Source: an uncultured Oscillibacter sp.
GTDB lineage: Bacteria > Bacillota > Clostridia > Oscillospirales > Oscillospiraceae
Assembly: GCA_910583785.1 (NCBI GenBank)
Contig: CAJTZK010000002.1
Span: 124,001-188,000 of the forward strand
Reading direction: 5' to 3'
DNA length: 64,000 bases
Every line of letters begins with the position of its first letter. Position 1 is the first letter of the stretch. A program made the translations under genes and the position numbers. This document shows positions 57,641 through 64,000 of this stretch, in pieces. A model generated the notes under the pieces. The model saw only the letters and a list, made by a program, of their open reading frames with translations, was not told the origin of the DNA and made no database searches.

Positions 57641-58245
57641 CCATTCCCAATACATACGGCTATATCCGGGTCAGCACCCGCGACCAGAACGAGGACCGGC
57701 AGTTAATCGCCATGCGGGCCATCCCGGAGAAGAATGTCTTTCTGGACAAGCAGCCCGGCAAGGATTTTGAGAGGCCCCAATACAAGAAGCTGGCCAAAAG
57801 ATTGAAGCCGGACGACCTGCTCTACATCAAGAGCATTGACCGGCTGGGGCGCAACTACGGCGAGATTCTGGAACAGTGGCGGATTCTGACCAAGGAGAAG
57901 GGCATCGGCATTGTGGTGCTGGATATGTCGCTGCTGGATACCCGCAGGGGCAAGGACCTGATGGGGACCTCCCTCAGCGGCATCGTTCTGCAGGTGCTGT
58001 CCTTCGTGGCGGAAAACGAGCGTACCAACATCCGCCAGCGGCAGGCGGAGGGCATCGCGGCGGCAAAGGCTAGGGGCGTAAGGTTCGGCAGACCGCCCAG
58101 GCCTCTCCCGGAGAACTATCACAGCGCCTGCCAGCGGTGGAAAGCCGGAGTGATCACCGGCACAGCGGCGGCGAAGGAGTGCGGGTTGCCGCTGTCCACC
58201 TTCCGCTCCCGGGCGGAGATTTACGAAAAGGCCAAGTTGTTGTAA
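57637..58245 (+). CDS. Serine recombinase (resolvase) with an apparent ATA start
   Basis: 202 residues if read from 57637. The catalytic serine is in YGYIRVSTRDQ (about residue 11), with SIDRLGRNYGEI, LDTRRGKDL and the ENERTNIRQRQAEGIA hinge helix, then a C-terminal HTH (about 150-195). The N-terminal part with the active serine lies upstream of the first in-frame ATG at 57712, so that ATG cannot be the true start. The frame begins at ATA (57637-57639), preceded by GGAGGGAGG, where relatives have ATG in an ATGA overlap with the preceding gene. Confidence 0.85.
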   Translation: MTIPNTYGYIRVSTRDQNEDRQLIAMRAIPEKNVFLDKQPGKDFERPQYKKLAKRLKPDDLLYIKSIDRLGRNYGEILEQWRILTKEKGIGIVVLDMSLLDTRRGKDLMGTSLSGIVLQVLSFVAENERTNIRQRQAEGIAAAKARGVRFGRPPRPLPENYHSACQRWKAGVITGTAAAKECGLPLSTFRSRAEIYEKAKLL

Positions 58246-58294
58246 GCAGGGATTTTTACAAGAATGTGTACCGTTTGGAGCGGGTTGATGTTAG

Positions 58295-58327
58295 CAGGGA
58301 ACAGTGTCCGTAAGGTGCTGTTCCCTG
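58295..58327 (+). terminator. Terminator after the recombinase
   Basis: 10-bp stem (58295-58304 with 58318-58327), 13-base loop, followed by TATATTTGG. Confidence 0.65.
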
Positions 58328-58389
58328 TATATTTGGTCATTTTCCAAGTAGGTTTTCAAAAATGCTAATGGCGTTGTTCCTGCCCATCA

Positions 58390-58418
58390 TTGATAATCTG
58401 CCTTTCCTGTGCTAAAAT
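58390..58418 (+). promoter_or_regulatory. Promoter of the Bce-type module
   Basis: TTGATA (58390-58395), 17-bp spacer, TAAAAT (58413-58418), 26 bp before the response regulator gene. Confidence 0.75.
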
Positions 58419-58444
58419 GTAAGTAAAATCGCAGGAGGAATGGT

Positions 58445-59113
58445 ATGCCCAAAATAATGATCATCGAGGATGACCCAGCCATTCGGGAAGAGTTAGCGCT
58501 GCTCCTGGAAAACGAGGGATATACAGCTCTGGTAATTAAGAGGTTTACAGATATACCCGCGCAAGCAGCACAGGAACAGCCAAACCTTATCCTTTTGGAT
58601 ATTGGACTTCCGGGTAAAGATGGTTTCTCTCTGTGCGCCGCATTGCGGAAGGCTGTTCCTGCGCCAGTGATTTTTGTTACCAGCCGGGATGCCAGTGCGG
58701 ACGAGGTACGGGCGCTGAGCCTGGGCGGGGACGACTACATCACCAAGCCATACAGTGTTCCCGTTCTGCTGGCCCGGATCAAGGCGGTTCTGCGCCGGAA
58801 CAGCGGCGGACCGGAACAGGCTGATTTGCTGGAGGCCGGTGAACTGCGATTAAGCCTGACAAAAGGGCTTGTGGCGTCCGGCGGAAAAGCCGTAGAACTC
58901 AGCCGGAATGAACTGCAGATTTTGGCTTGCCTGATGGTTCATGCTGGGCAGATTGTTTCTCGGGCCGATCTGATTGACGCCCTGTGGGACAGCCAGATTT
59001 ACATTGATGACAATACCCTCAGCGTGAATATGACCCGGCTGCGGGGAAAGCTGGCGGAGATCGGTCTGCCGGACGCCATCAAGACCCGGCGCGGAATGGG
59101 GTATCAGCTATGA
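58445..59113 (+). CDS. BceR-type response regulator
   Basis: 222 residues. Receiver with IMIIEDDPAIREEL at the start, LILLDIGLPGKDG (Asp about 51), TSRD and DYITKPYS; winged helix with LSRNELQILACLMVHAGQIVSRADLIDALWD (in part) and TLSVNMTRLRGKL. Closest to BceR-like regulators of peptide-antibiotic resistance. It overlaps the kinase by 4 bp. The likely target is the TTACA-N4-TGTAA palindrome before the ABC genes. Confidence 0.92.
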   Translation: MPKIMIIEDDPAIREELALLLENEGYTALVIKRFTDIPAQAAQEQPNLILLDIGLPGKDGFSLCAALRKAVPAPVIFVTSRDASADEVRALSLGGDDYITKPYSVPVLLARIKAVLRRNSGGPEQADLLEAGELRLSLTKGLVASGGKAVELSRNELQILACLMVHAGQIVSRADLIDALWDSQIYIDDNTLSVNMTRLRGKLAEIGLPDAIKTRRGMGYQL

Positions 59114-60120
59114 CCTTGCGGGAATTTTTGTCGGACCGGCTGAGGCGTATCGCACTCCAAGTGATTTGCGCCGGACTGGCAACGCTGTTCCTTTTCGCCA
59201 CGGGAACACAGCCAGGAGTTCTGGTGATTTTGCTGATTGTGCTTCTGCTGGCTTTTCTGACGGTGAATATGTTTGATTTCTTTCAGCAGCGCGCCCGCCT
59301 CCTGGAATTGAAATCTATTCTGGATGCTCTGGACCGTAAATACCTGTTTACGGAGTGCGTTCCGCAGCCAAAAGGGCTTTTTGAACGGCGGCTCTTTGAC
59401 CTGGCCCGCTTGGCTGGCCGCGATATGACTGGCGCCGTATCTGACGCTCAGGCATCCCAAAGGGAGTACCGGGAATATGTGGAACGCTGGGTGCATGAGA
59501 TCAAAGCCCCCATCACCGCCGCCCGGCTCATTTGTCGGGAGTTGGACGGGGACACCCGCCGGAAGCTCACAGCGGAACTCAGTCAAATCGAAGCGCATGT
59601 AGAGCGGGCATTGTTCTACGCCCGTGCGGAGAATCCGGAGCAAGACTGCCTGTTCCGGCAGATAGAGCTTGAAAAAATCGCAGCTCAGGCGATTGAGAAC
59701 CACCGTTCCCTATTGATCCAAAACGGTATTCGGGTAGAGCTGGAAAATATGAACTGCGCCGTCTATACCGATGAAAAATGGGCGGTCTTTATCCTGGGCC
59801 AGCTGCTCCAAAACGCTGCCCGCTATCGGGGACCGGAGCCGGCCGTCATCCTTTCCGCCAAGCCTCTTGGGAGACAGACCCAGCTTATTGTTCACGACAA
59901 CGGCATCGGTATCCCGGCGCATGAACTGCCCCGCGTGTTTGAGCGGGGTTTCACCGGCAGCAATGGGCGGATTCGCGGCGGCTCTACCGGCATGGGCTTG
60001 TATCTGTGCAGGAAGCTGGCAGTTTTCCTGGAACTGGGGCTGGACATCACGTCAACGGAAGGAAACGGAACGGTTGTGACTTTGACCTTCCCCGCCAAAG
60101 AAAACCTTACAAAACTGTAA
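59110..60120 (+). CDS. BceS-type intramembrane-sensing histidine kinase
   Basis: 336 residues. Two membrane helices with hardly any outside loop (about 15-32 and 36-56), as in BceS; kinase motif YVERWVHEIKAPITAARLI (His about 131), LLQNAARY, DNGIGIPAHELPRVFERGFTG and GGSTGMGLYL. Such kinases have no own ligand domain and sense through the BceAB-type transporter. Overlaps bceR by 4 bp. Confidence 0.93.
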   Translation: MTLREFLSDRLRRIALQVICAGLATLFLFATGTQPGVLVILLIVLLLAFLTVNMFDFFQQRARLLELKSILDALDRKYLFTECVPQPKGLFERRLFDLARLAGRDMTGAVSDAQASQREYREYVERWVHEIKAPITAARLICRELDGDTRRKLTAELSQIEAHVERALFYARAENPEQDCLFRQIELEKIAAQAIENHRSLLIQNGIRVELENMNCAVYTDEKWAVFILGQLLQNAARYRGPEPAVILSAKPLGRQTQLIVHDNGIGIPAHELPRVFERGFTGSNGRIRGGSTGMGLYLCRKLAVFLELGLDITSTEGNGTVVTLTFPAKENLTKL

Positions 60121-60122
60121 GG
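60105..60122 (+). promoter_or_regulatory. Operator of the ABC genes
   Basis: CCTTACA-AAAC-TGTAAGG, a perfect 7-bp inverted repeat at the end of the kinase gene. A -10-like TACCAT lies at 60165-60170 with no good -35, so the palindrome is centred near -63 of an activator-dependent promoter; typical placement for BceR-like binding. Confidence 0.7.
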
Positions 60123-60199
60123 TAAATCAATAGGACTTCGATACAACAGCCTTCGCTTTTGGTGTACCATAGAGCCACAAGCAAAGGAGGCAAATTGCC

Positions 60200-60958
60200 A
60201 TGTTACAAGTACAAAATATCGAAAAATATTATGGGAGCAAAAACAACGTCACTAAGGCGCTGGACCGGGTGAGCTTTGACGTGGAGGCTGGGGAGTTCCT
60301 GGCCATCATGGGGGCATCCGGTTCAGGCAAGACCACCCTGCTCAACTGCATTTCCACCATCGACACTATCAGCGCCGGGAAAATTCTCTTGGACGGGGTG
60401 AGCGTGGCCGACTTGTCGGAAAGTGAACTGGCCAGGTTCCGCCGGGAGCGGCTGGGCTTTGTGTTTCAGGACTTCAATCTGCTGGATACCCTGACCATCG
60501 AGGAAAACATCGGTCTGGCCCTCTCCCTGAATCACCAGAATCCCGGAACGGTCCAGAGCCGGGTGCGGGAAGTGGCTGGAAAACTGGGCATCACCGACAT
60601 TCTGACGAAATTTCCCTATCAGGTTTCCGGAGGCCAGAAACAGCGCACCGCTGTCGCCCGGGCGATGGTGGCGGGACAGTCCCTGCTGCTGGCTGACGAG
60701 CCCACCGGGGCCCTGGACTCCAAGGCGTCCAAGAATCTGCTGGAAATCATGACCACCATGAACCGGGATATGGGAGCCACCATCCTCATGGTCACCCACG
60801 ACGCCTACAGCGCCAGCTATGCCAGACGGGTGCTGTTCCTGAAGGACGGACGGGTGTTCAATGAGCTGCTCCGGGGAGAACGGGGACGGCCCGTATTCTA
60901 CCATGAAATTCTGGATGTTCTGGCCGCGCTGGGGGGTGATGTCAGTGACGTTATCTGA
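60200..60958 (+). CDS. BceA-type ABC transporter ATPase
   Basis: 252 residues. Walker A MGASGSGKTTLLNC (about 36-49), Q-loop FQDFNLLD, signature VSGGQKQRTAVARAM, Walker B LLLADEPTGALD and the switch THDAYSASYA. MacB/LolD-like type with the BceA pattern. Forms, with the following permease, the detoxifying and sensing transporter. RBS AAGGAGG. Confidence 0.93.
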   Translation: MLQVQNIEKYYGSKNNVTKALDRVSFDVEAGEFLAIMGASGSGKTTLLNCISTIDTISAGKILLDGVSVADLSESELARFRRERLGFVFQDFNLLDTLTIEENIGLALSLNHQNPGTVQSRVREVAGKLGITDILTKFPYQVSGGQKQRTAVARAMVAGQSLLLADEPTGALDSKASKNLLEIMTTMNRDMGATILMVTHDAYSASYARRVLFLKDGRVFNELLRGERGRPVFYHEILDVLAALGGDVSDVI

Positions 60959-62897
60959 GCTCTCCCTGCGCAACGCCAAGCGGCAGGCCCGGGACTATCT
61001 GGTCTATTTTGTCACAGTGGTCATGGCCGCGGCCCTGCTGTATTCGTTTAACGGGCTGGTATTCTCTCAGGAGATCATCGCCTTGTCCAAGGGTATCTCC
61101 GTACTTCCCCTGATGATTGTGCTGGCCAGCGTGGTGGTGGTGTGCGTCTTTGGCTGGCTGGTGGCCTACGCCACCAGATTCATGCTTCTGCGCCGGGGCC
61201 GGGAGCTGGGGCTCTATCTGCTCATTGGCTTGGAGAACCGGCAATTGGCCCGGCTGTTCTTTCTGGAAAATCTGGCCGTGGGCGGCTGTGCCCTGGTGCT
61301 GGGGACTGCCCTGGGCGGGCTGCTCTATCAGGTCTTCCGCGCCATTGTGCTGGCGCTGTTCGGCCTGCCCTACGCCTTTTCGTTTGGCTTTTCCCTCCCC
61401 GCCTTGGGGCTGACGGTCCTCTATTTTGCCTTGATCTATCTCTTTGCCCTTCGCCGCAGCCGCAAATATATCCGCAGGGCGAATATCCACGACCTGATCT
61501 ATGCTGACCAAATCAACGAGGGCATGGTCATTCATACAGGAAAAGTACGCCGTTGGGTTTTCTCTGTCTCTATTGTGTTGGGCGTGATCGGAACCTGTCT
61601 GCTGATGGCGGGAGGAGCCATTTTGGGCATCACCGGGGCGGGATGCGTCATTGCGTTCTTGTTCGGATTCTTCCTTAGCTTCGCCTCCGGTGTACCCGCC
61701 TTTTTCGACAGTCGGCCCGCCCGGAAGTACCGGGGGCAAAGCCTGCTGGTGTTTCGTACCCTGACAGCCAAGCTGGCCACCATGGGGGTACTGATGTCCA
61801 CCATCTCCATGATTTTTACGGCCACCCTGATCTCCGAGGGGGCTGGGTTGGTTTTCCGGGGGCTTTTCGCGGGCCGTGCGGCGGAAAACGCCTGCTTCGG
61901 CCTGTATATCGGCGCTGCCGGTGACGGGCCGGTCAGCCAGGATTATTTCGATTACATTCAAGACAATATTTCCACGGAACAGGAGCTGCACTACTGCGTC
62001 TACCAAGCGGAGGACAGCCGGGTCATGGACTATGTGGAGCGCATGGGCGAGGACTATCACCGCTACTTTGACCGGGACCCGGTGCTGCGGTACAGCGACT
62101 ACGCCGCGCTCCGCGCCATTGCCGGATACCCGCCGGCGGAATTGAAGCCGGGGGAGTATCTCATCCACTGTAGGGCCTACCTGGAAAAGCACTTGACCGG
62201 CTACACCCAGCCCATCTCCCTGGGAGGTGCCAGCCTGATTCCCGGCGGGGTCCATGCGGAACACCTGCTGCAAAATTACGACACAGGCAACGGGGCGCGG
62301 TATATCCTCGTGGTGCCGGACGAGGCGGCGGAGGGCCTTTCGGTGTTTCACCACGCCTACGCAGCCAAGACTACCCAGCCGGTGACGGAGGCCCAATTTG
62401 ACTTCTTGTGTGACATCAATTACAGGCTGGGAGAACAGAATCTTCTGGAGCCAAGCTATGATGAGATTCACACCAGAGCCTCGGAAAAGGCGGAAGAGGC
62501 GGCCCAGACGGTCCTGGTCGTCTTTCCCCTCTTCTATCTGGCCCTGGCCTTGACCATGACCGCCGCCACGATTCTCACCATCCAGCAGCTCAGCGAAACA
62601 GAGCGGTACAGGCGGCAGTTCCAGCTCCTGCAAAAGCTGGGCATGGACCGGCGGGAGATGGCAAGGACTCTGCGAAACCAGTTCGCCATTTACTACGTCC
62701 TGCCTGCCGTCCCCCCGGTGCTGATCGGTGCGCCCTTTATCCTTCATCTGGCCAGTGCGCCCGAGCCAGGGGTGATGGTGGGAATGAGCAGTCCTTTGGC
62801 CATTGTGACGATCTCGCTGGGGATTTTCTTCCTGATTTATGCAATCTATATTTTGCTGGCCTATACCAGCTTGAAGCGGAATGTGATGCCGGAATAA
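60939..62897 (+). CDS. BceB-type FtsX-domain ABC permease
   Basis: 652 residues. Ten membrane segments with a large extracellular domain (about 315-525) between segments 7 and 8, the BceB hallmark; FtsX regions at about 60-190 and 525-640. LRNAKRQARDYLVYFVTVVM is typical. The large domain is the expected peptide-antibiotic and kinase-signalling site. The ATG at 60939 has GGGGGGTG before it and overlaps the ATPase gene by 20 bp. Confidence 0.92.
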   Translation: MSVTLSELSLRNAKRQARDYLVYFVTVVMAAALLYSFNGLVFSQEIIALSKGISVLPLMIVLASVVVVCVFGWLVAYATRFMLLRRGRELGLYLLIGLENRQLARLFFLENLAVGGCALVLGTALGGLLYQVFRAIVLALFGLPYAFSFGFSLPALGLTVLYFALIYLFALRRSRKYIRRANIHDLIYADQINEGMVIHTGKVRRWVFSVSIVLGVIGTCLLMAGGAILGITGAGCVIAFLFGFFLSFASGVPAFFDSRPARKYRGQSLLVFRTLTAKLATMGVLMSTISMIFTATLISEGAGLVFRGLFAGRAAENACFGLYIGAAGDGPVSQDYFDYIQDNISTEQELHYCVYQAEDSRVMDYVERMGEDYHRYFDRDPVLRYSDYAALRAIAGYPPAELKPGEYLIHCRAYLEKHLTGYTQPISLGGASLIPGGVHAEHLLQNYDTGNGARYILVVPDEAAEGLSVFHHAYAAKTTQPVTEAQFDFLCDINYRLGEQNLLEPSYDEIHTRASEKAEEAAQTVLVVFPLFYLALALTMTAATILTIQQLSETERYRRQFQLLQKLGMDRREMARTLRNQFAIYYVLPAVPPVLIGAPFILHLASAPEPGVMVGMSSPLAIVTISLGIFFLIYAIYILLAYTSLKRNVMPE

Positions 62898-63045
62898 CAA
62901 GATTGACAGCGGCAAACAACGTCTTGCCGGTTTGATTTTTTCCGATTATAGCATGTGCATGAGTTGCGCTAACATGTGGCGTTTTCCCATATTTTGGAGC
63001 CTGTCGCTACTTTGCAAGCAGTGCATTTGTTCCCACAAATACTCA

Positions 63046-63082
63046 AAACAGACCTCCGGCGTGGCCGCCGGAAGTCTGTTTT
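63046..63082 (+). terminator. Terminator of the Bce-type module
   Basis: Stem AAACAGAC-C-TCCGGC with GCCGGA-A-GTCTGTTT (63046-63060 with 63067-63082), one mismatch, followed by TTACTTG. It lies about 150 bp after the permease gene. Confidence 0.75.
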
Positions 63083-63309
63083 TACTTGTTGGTGGCTCCC
63101 GCCCCCAAACCCCTTTTCGCAGATTGCCATCTGCGGCTATGCACCGTTCCGGCGCTTTTCCTCCCTCGCCTTGGCGAGGTTCTTGAAAAAAGGGGAAATC
63201 ACAGATTGCCCAAAAACGCAGAGGACACCGTTCAAAAATCCATCAGGCTCGCAAAGCCGCAGCCAGCGTGAAATGCTGTTCAAAGGGTTTGGGATGCTTC
63301 CCAACAAGC

Positions 63310-63350
63310 AAAACCTGCGGTTTCCGGCGATGCCGGAAACCGCAGGTTTT
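63310..63350. terminator. 19-bp perfect hairpin
   Basis: Perfect 19-bp stem (63310-63328 with 63332-63350), 3-base loop, AAAA and TTTT ends, so it can terminate in both directions. No gene ends beside it on either strand. Confidence 0.7.
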
Positions 63351-63354
63351 GTGC

Positions 63355-63370
63355 GTTTGTATATACAAAC
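63355..63370. promoter_or_regulatory. 16-bp perfect palindrome
   Basis: GTTTGTATATACAAAC, adjacent to the 19-bp hairpin and about 70 bp upstream of the next promoter. Candidate operator or recombination/nick site. Confidence 0.45.
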
Positions 63371-63437
63371 GCCCTGCTTGCCCAGTAGTGAAAGCCTGTA
63401 CTGTCCGCCAGCCCTCGACAAAATTTTCCCAAAGGCA

Positions 63438-63466
63438 TTGACAGGAACATCTGTTTGTGCTACCAT
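63438..63466 (+). promoter_or_regulatory. Promoter of the small mobile-element genes
   Basis: TTGACA (63438-63443), 17-bp spacer, TACCAT (63461-63466). Confidence 0.8.
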
Positions 63467-63497
63467 AGTGGAGAACTGAATACTGCACATATTTTTT

Positions 63498-63562
63498 ACG
63501 CAGATACATAGACCGAACCACAGCGTTTTGCTGGGGTCGGTCTTATTGCATCTGCGTTTTTT
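63498..63562 (+). terminator. Leader terminator before the small genes
   Basis: ACGCAGAT/ATCTGCGT (63498-63505 with 63550-63557) and AGACCGA/TCGGTCT (63510-63516 with 63537-63543) form a long two-part stem ending in TTTTTTTG. It lies between the promoter and the first gene, so transcripts of about 90 nt should be made unless read-through occurs. Confidence 0.75.
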
Positions 63563-63585
63563 TGTTTTTGAAGGGAGGCCGGACA

Positions 63586-63929
63586 ATGGAAAAAATCAAG
63601 ACAGAGGAAGTCAGGCGCAAGCGGGGCAGGCCGAAGCTGGACGCCCACATCACCGAGGAATACGCCCCCAGCAGACGGCAGGCGCTGAACAAGATGTATC
63701 TGTACGAGGGCGTCCACCTGTTATCGGTAGCGGCTACCGAAATTCAAAAAGCGAGGTTTTATGGCAGAAGGACAGAACAGCCGTCACTGTAAAATCCCGT
63801 GACGGCATCCTGGAACAGCTCGGCAGAATGGCGGCGAAATCCAGCATGAAAAATCCAGACAGCGAGGCACTTTACTGTGCGCTGGGTGACACCGTGGACA
63901 TTCTGCGGAGAATGGGAGGTATCGCTTGA
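63586..63929 (+). pseudogene. Conjugative-element small protein with a frameshift at an A run
   Basis: From ATG 63586 (GGGAGG upstream) the frame reads MEKIKTEEVRRKRGRPKLDA, then ITEEYAPSRRQALNKMYLYEG, a basic DNA-binding-like start common in clostridial conjugative elements. It ends after 68 residues. The next frame continues KSEVLWQKDRTAVTVKSRDG and ILEQLGRMAAKSS to TGA at 63929. One more A in the five-A run (63746-63750) would join them into about 115 residues. Real loss or a base-call error. Confidence 0.68.
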
Positions 63930-64000
63930 AGAAAATCGAAAATCATCCTGTGGAAATCGCCGTTGCTGGGGAGGTCCCAGGCTTTGAGTGTGGAGGACAC
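63926..64000 (+). CDS. Start of a mobile-element gene, cut by the window
   Basis: TTG at 63926 with GGAGGT 5-6 bases upstream starts KKIENHPVEIAVAGEVPGF and ECGGH and runs open to the window edge. It overlaps the stop of the preceding frame by 4 bp, as co-translated genes do. Too short to assign. Confidence 0.5.
   Translation, partial: MKKIENHPVEIAVAGEVPGFECGGH

Larger units (their letters stand above)
62898..63437. other. Non-coding mobile-element stretch with strong palindromes
   Basis: About 540 bp with no supported gene. It holds the terminator at 63046-63082, a 19-bp hairpin at 63310-63350 and a 16-bp palindrome at 63355-63370. Frames passing through it are short and unlike known proteins. 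Confidence 0.5.

Noticed and set aside
1..64000. CRISPR arrays, rRNA and tRNA genes
   Set aside because: No regular repeat-spacer pattern and no recognisable tRNA or rRNA sequence was found by reading.

Overview
The window looks like a chromosome segment from a GC-rich, spore-forming, anaerobic Firmicute of the Oscillospiraceae/Ruminococcaceae (Flavonifractor/Lawsonibacter/Pseudoflavonifractor type). The pointers are a very high third-position GC, strong GGAGG-type ribosome sites, sporulation genes (spoVAC, yqfC, yqfD, a ylbJ-like gene, a GerMN lipoprotein), sigma-A promoters with TTGACA/TATAAT-like boxes, and a purine/amino-acid fermentation gene set. Genus assignment is inference. No rRNA, tRNA or CRISPR array was recognised.

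Layout. 1-5.3 kb (minus strand): a sulfite/nitrite reductase haemoprotein followed by an iron-siderophore/haem/cobalamin-type ABC importer and a CysG-like sirohaem synthase cut by the window edge; a self-contained enzyme, metal-uptake and cofactor set. 5.3-7.0 kb: DUF523 and DUF815 ATPase. 7.1-13.8 kb (minus): one long branched-chain amino acid operon with two complete acetolactate synthases (ilvB1-ilvN1 and ilvB2-ilvN2), ilvC, and two odd small genes between them, preceded by a good promoter, a leader peptide with nine consecutive Ile/Leu/Val codons and an attenuator hairpin. 14-25 kb: carbamate kinase, YgeW-type carbamoyltransferase and YgeY-type hydrolase, divergent from a YheO-like regulator and a PLP lyase; a purine (NCS2) permease lies a little further on. 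This resembles the anaerobic purine/2,3-diaminopropionate catabolic set. 25-37 kb: GerMN lipoprotein/two-component/ComEA-like operon, D-Ala-D-Ala carboxypeptidase, nitroreductase, thrH, DUF1015, PilZ, spoVAC, glyoxalase, hemW and a CmpB-like membrane protein. 37-47 kb: mreB, comF, small regulators, recD2, ybeY-phoH-yqfD-yqfC, with a striking perfect inverted repeat between yqfC and the divergent ylbJ-like gene. 47-54 kb: nucleoside ABC importer with BMP lipoprotein, deoD and deoC (nucleoside salvage). 54-55.8 kb: trypsin-like protease and secG.

55.9-64 kb is a different kind of DNA: lower GC, XRE regulator, serine recombinase, a Bce-type antimicrobial peptide sensing/efflux module, long regions of palindromes, and genes typical of conjugative elements. 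It is read as part of an integrated mobile element whose left edge lies just after secG.

Three genes (at about 23.15, 31.95 and 63.75 kb) look intact except for one base in a homopolymer; these are either true pseudogenes or base-calling errors. The most interesting items are the ilv attenuator, the mirrored promoter/RBS repeat at 46.1-46.3 kb, the purine-type cluster with an unassigned PLP lyase, the XRE regulator with two phased operators beside an unexplained transcript, and the recombinase whose start codon appears mutated to ATA.
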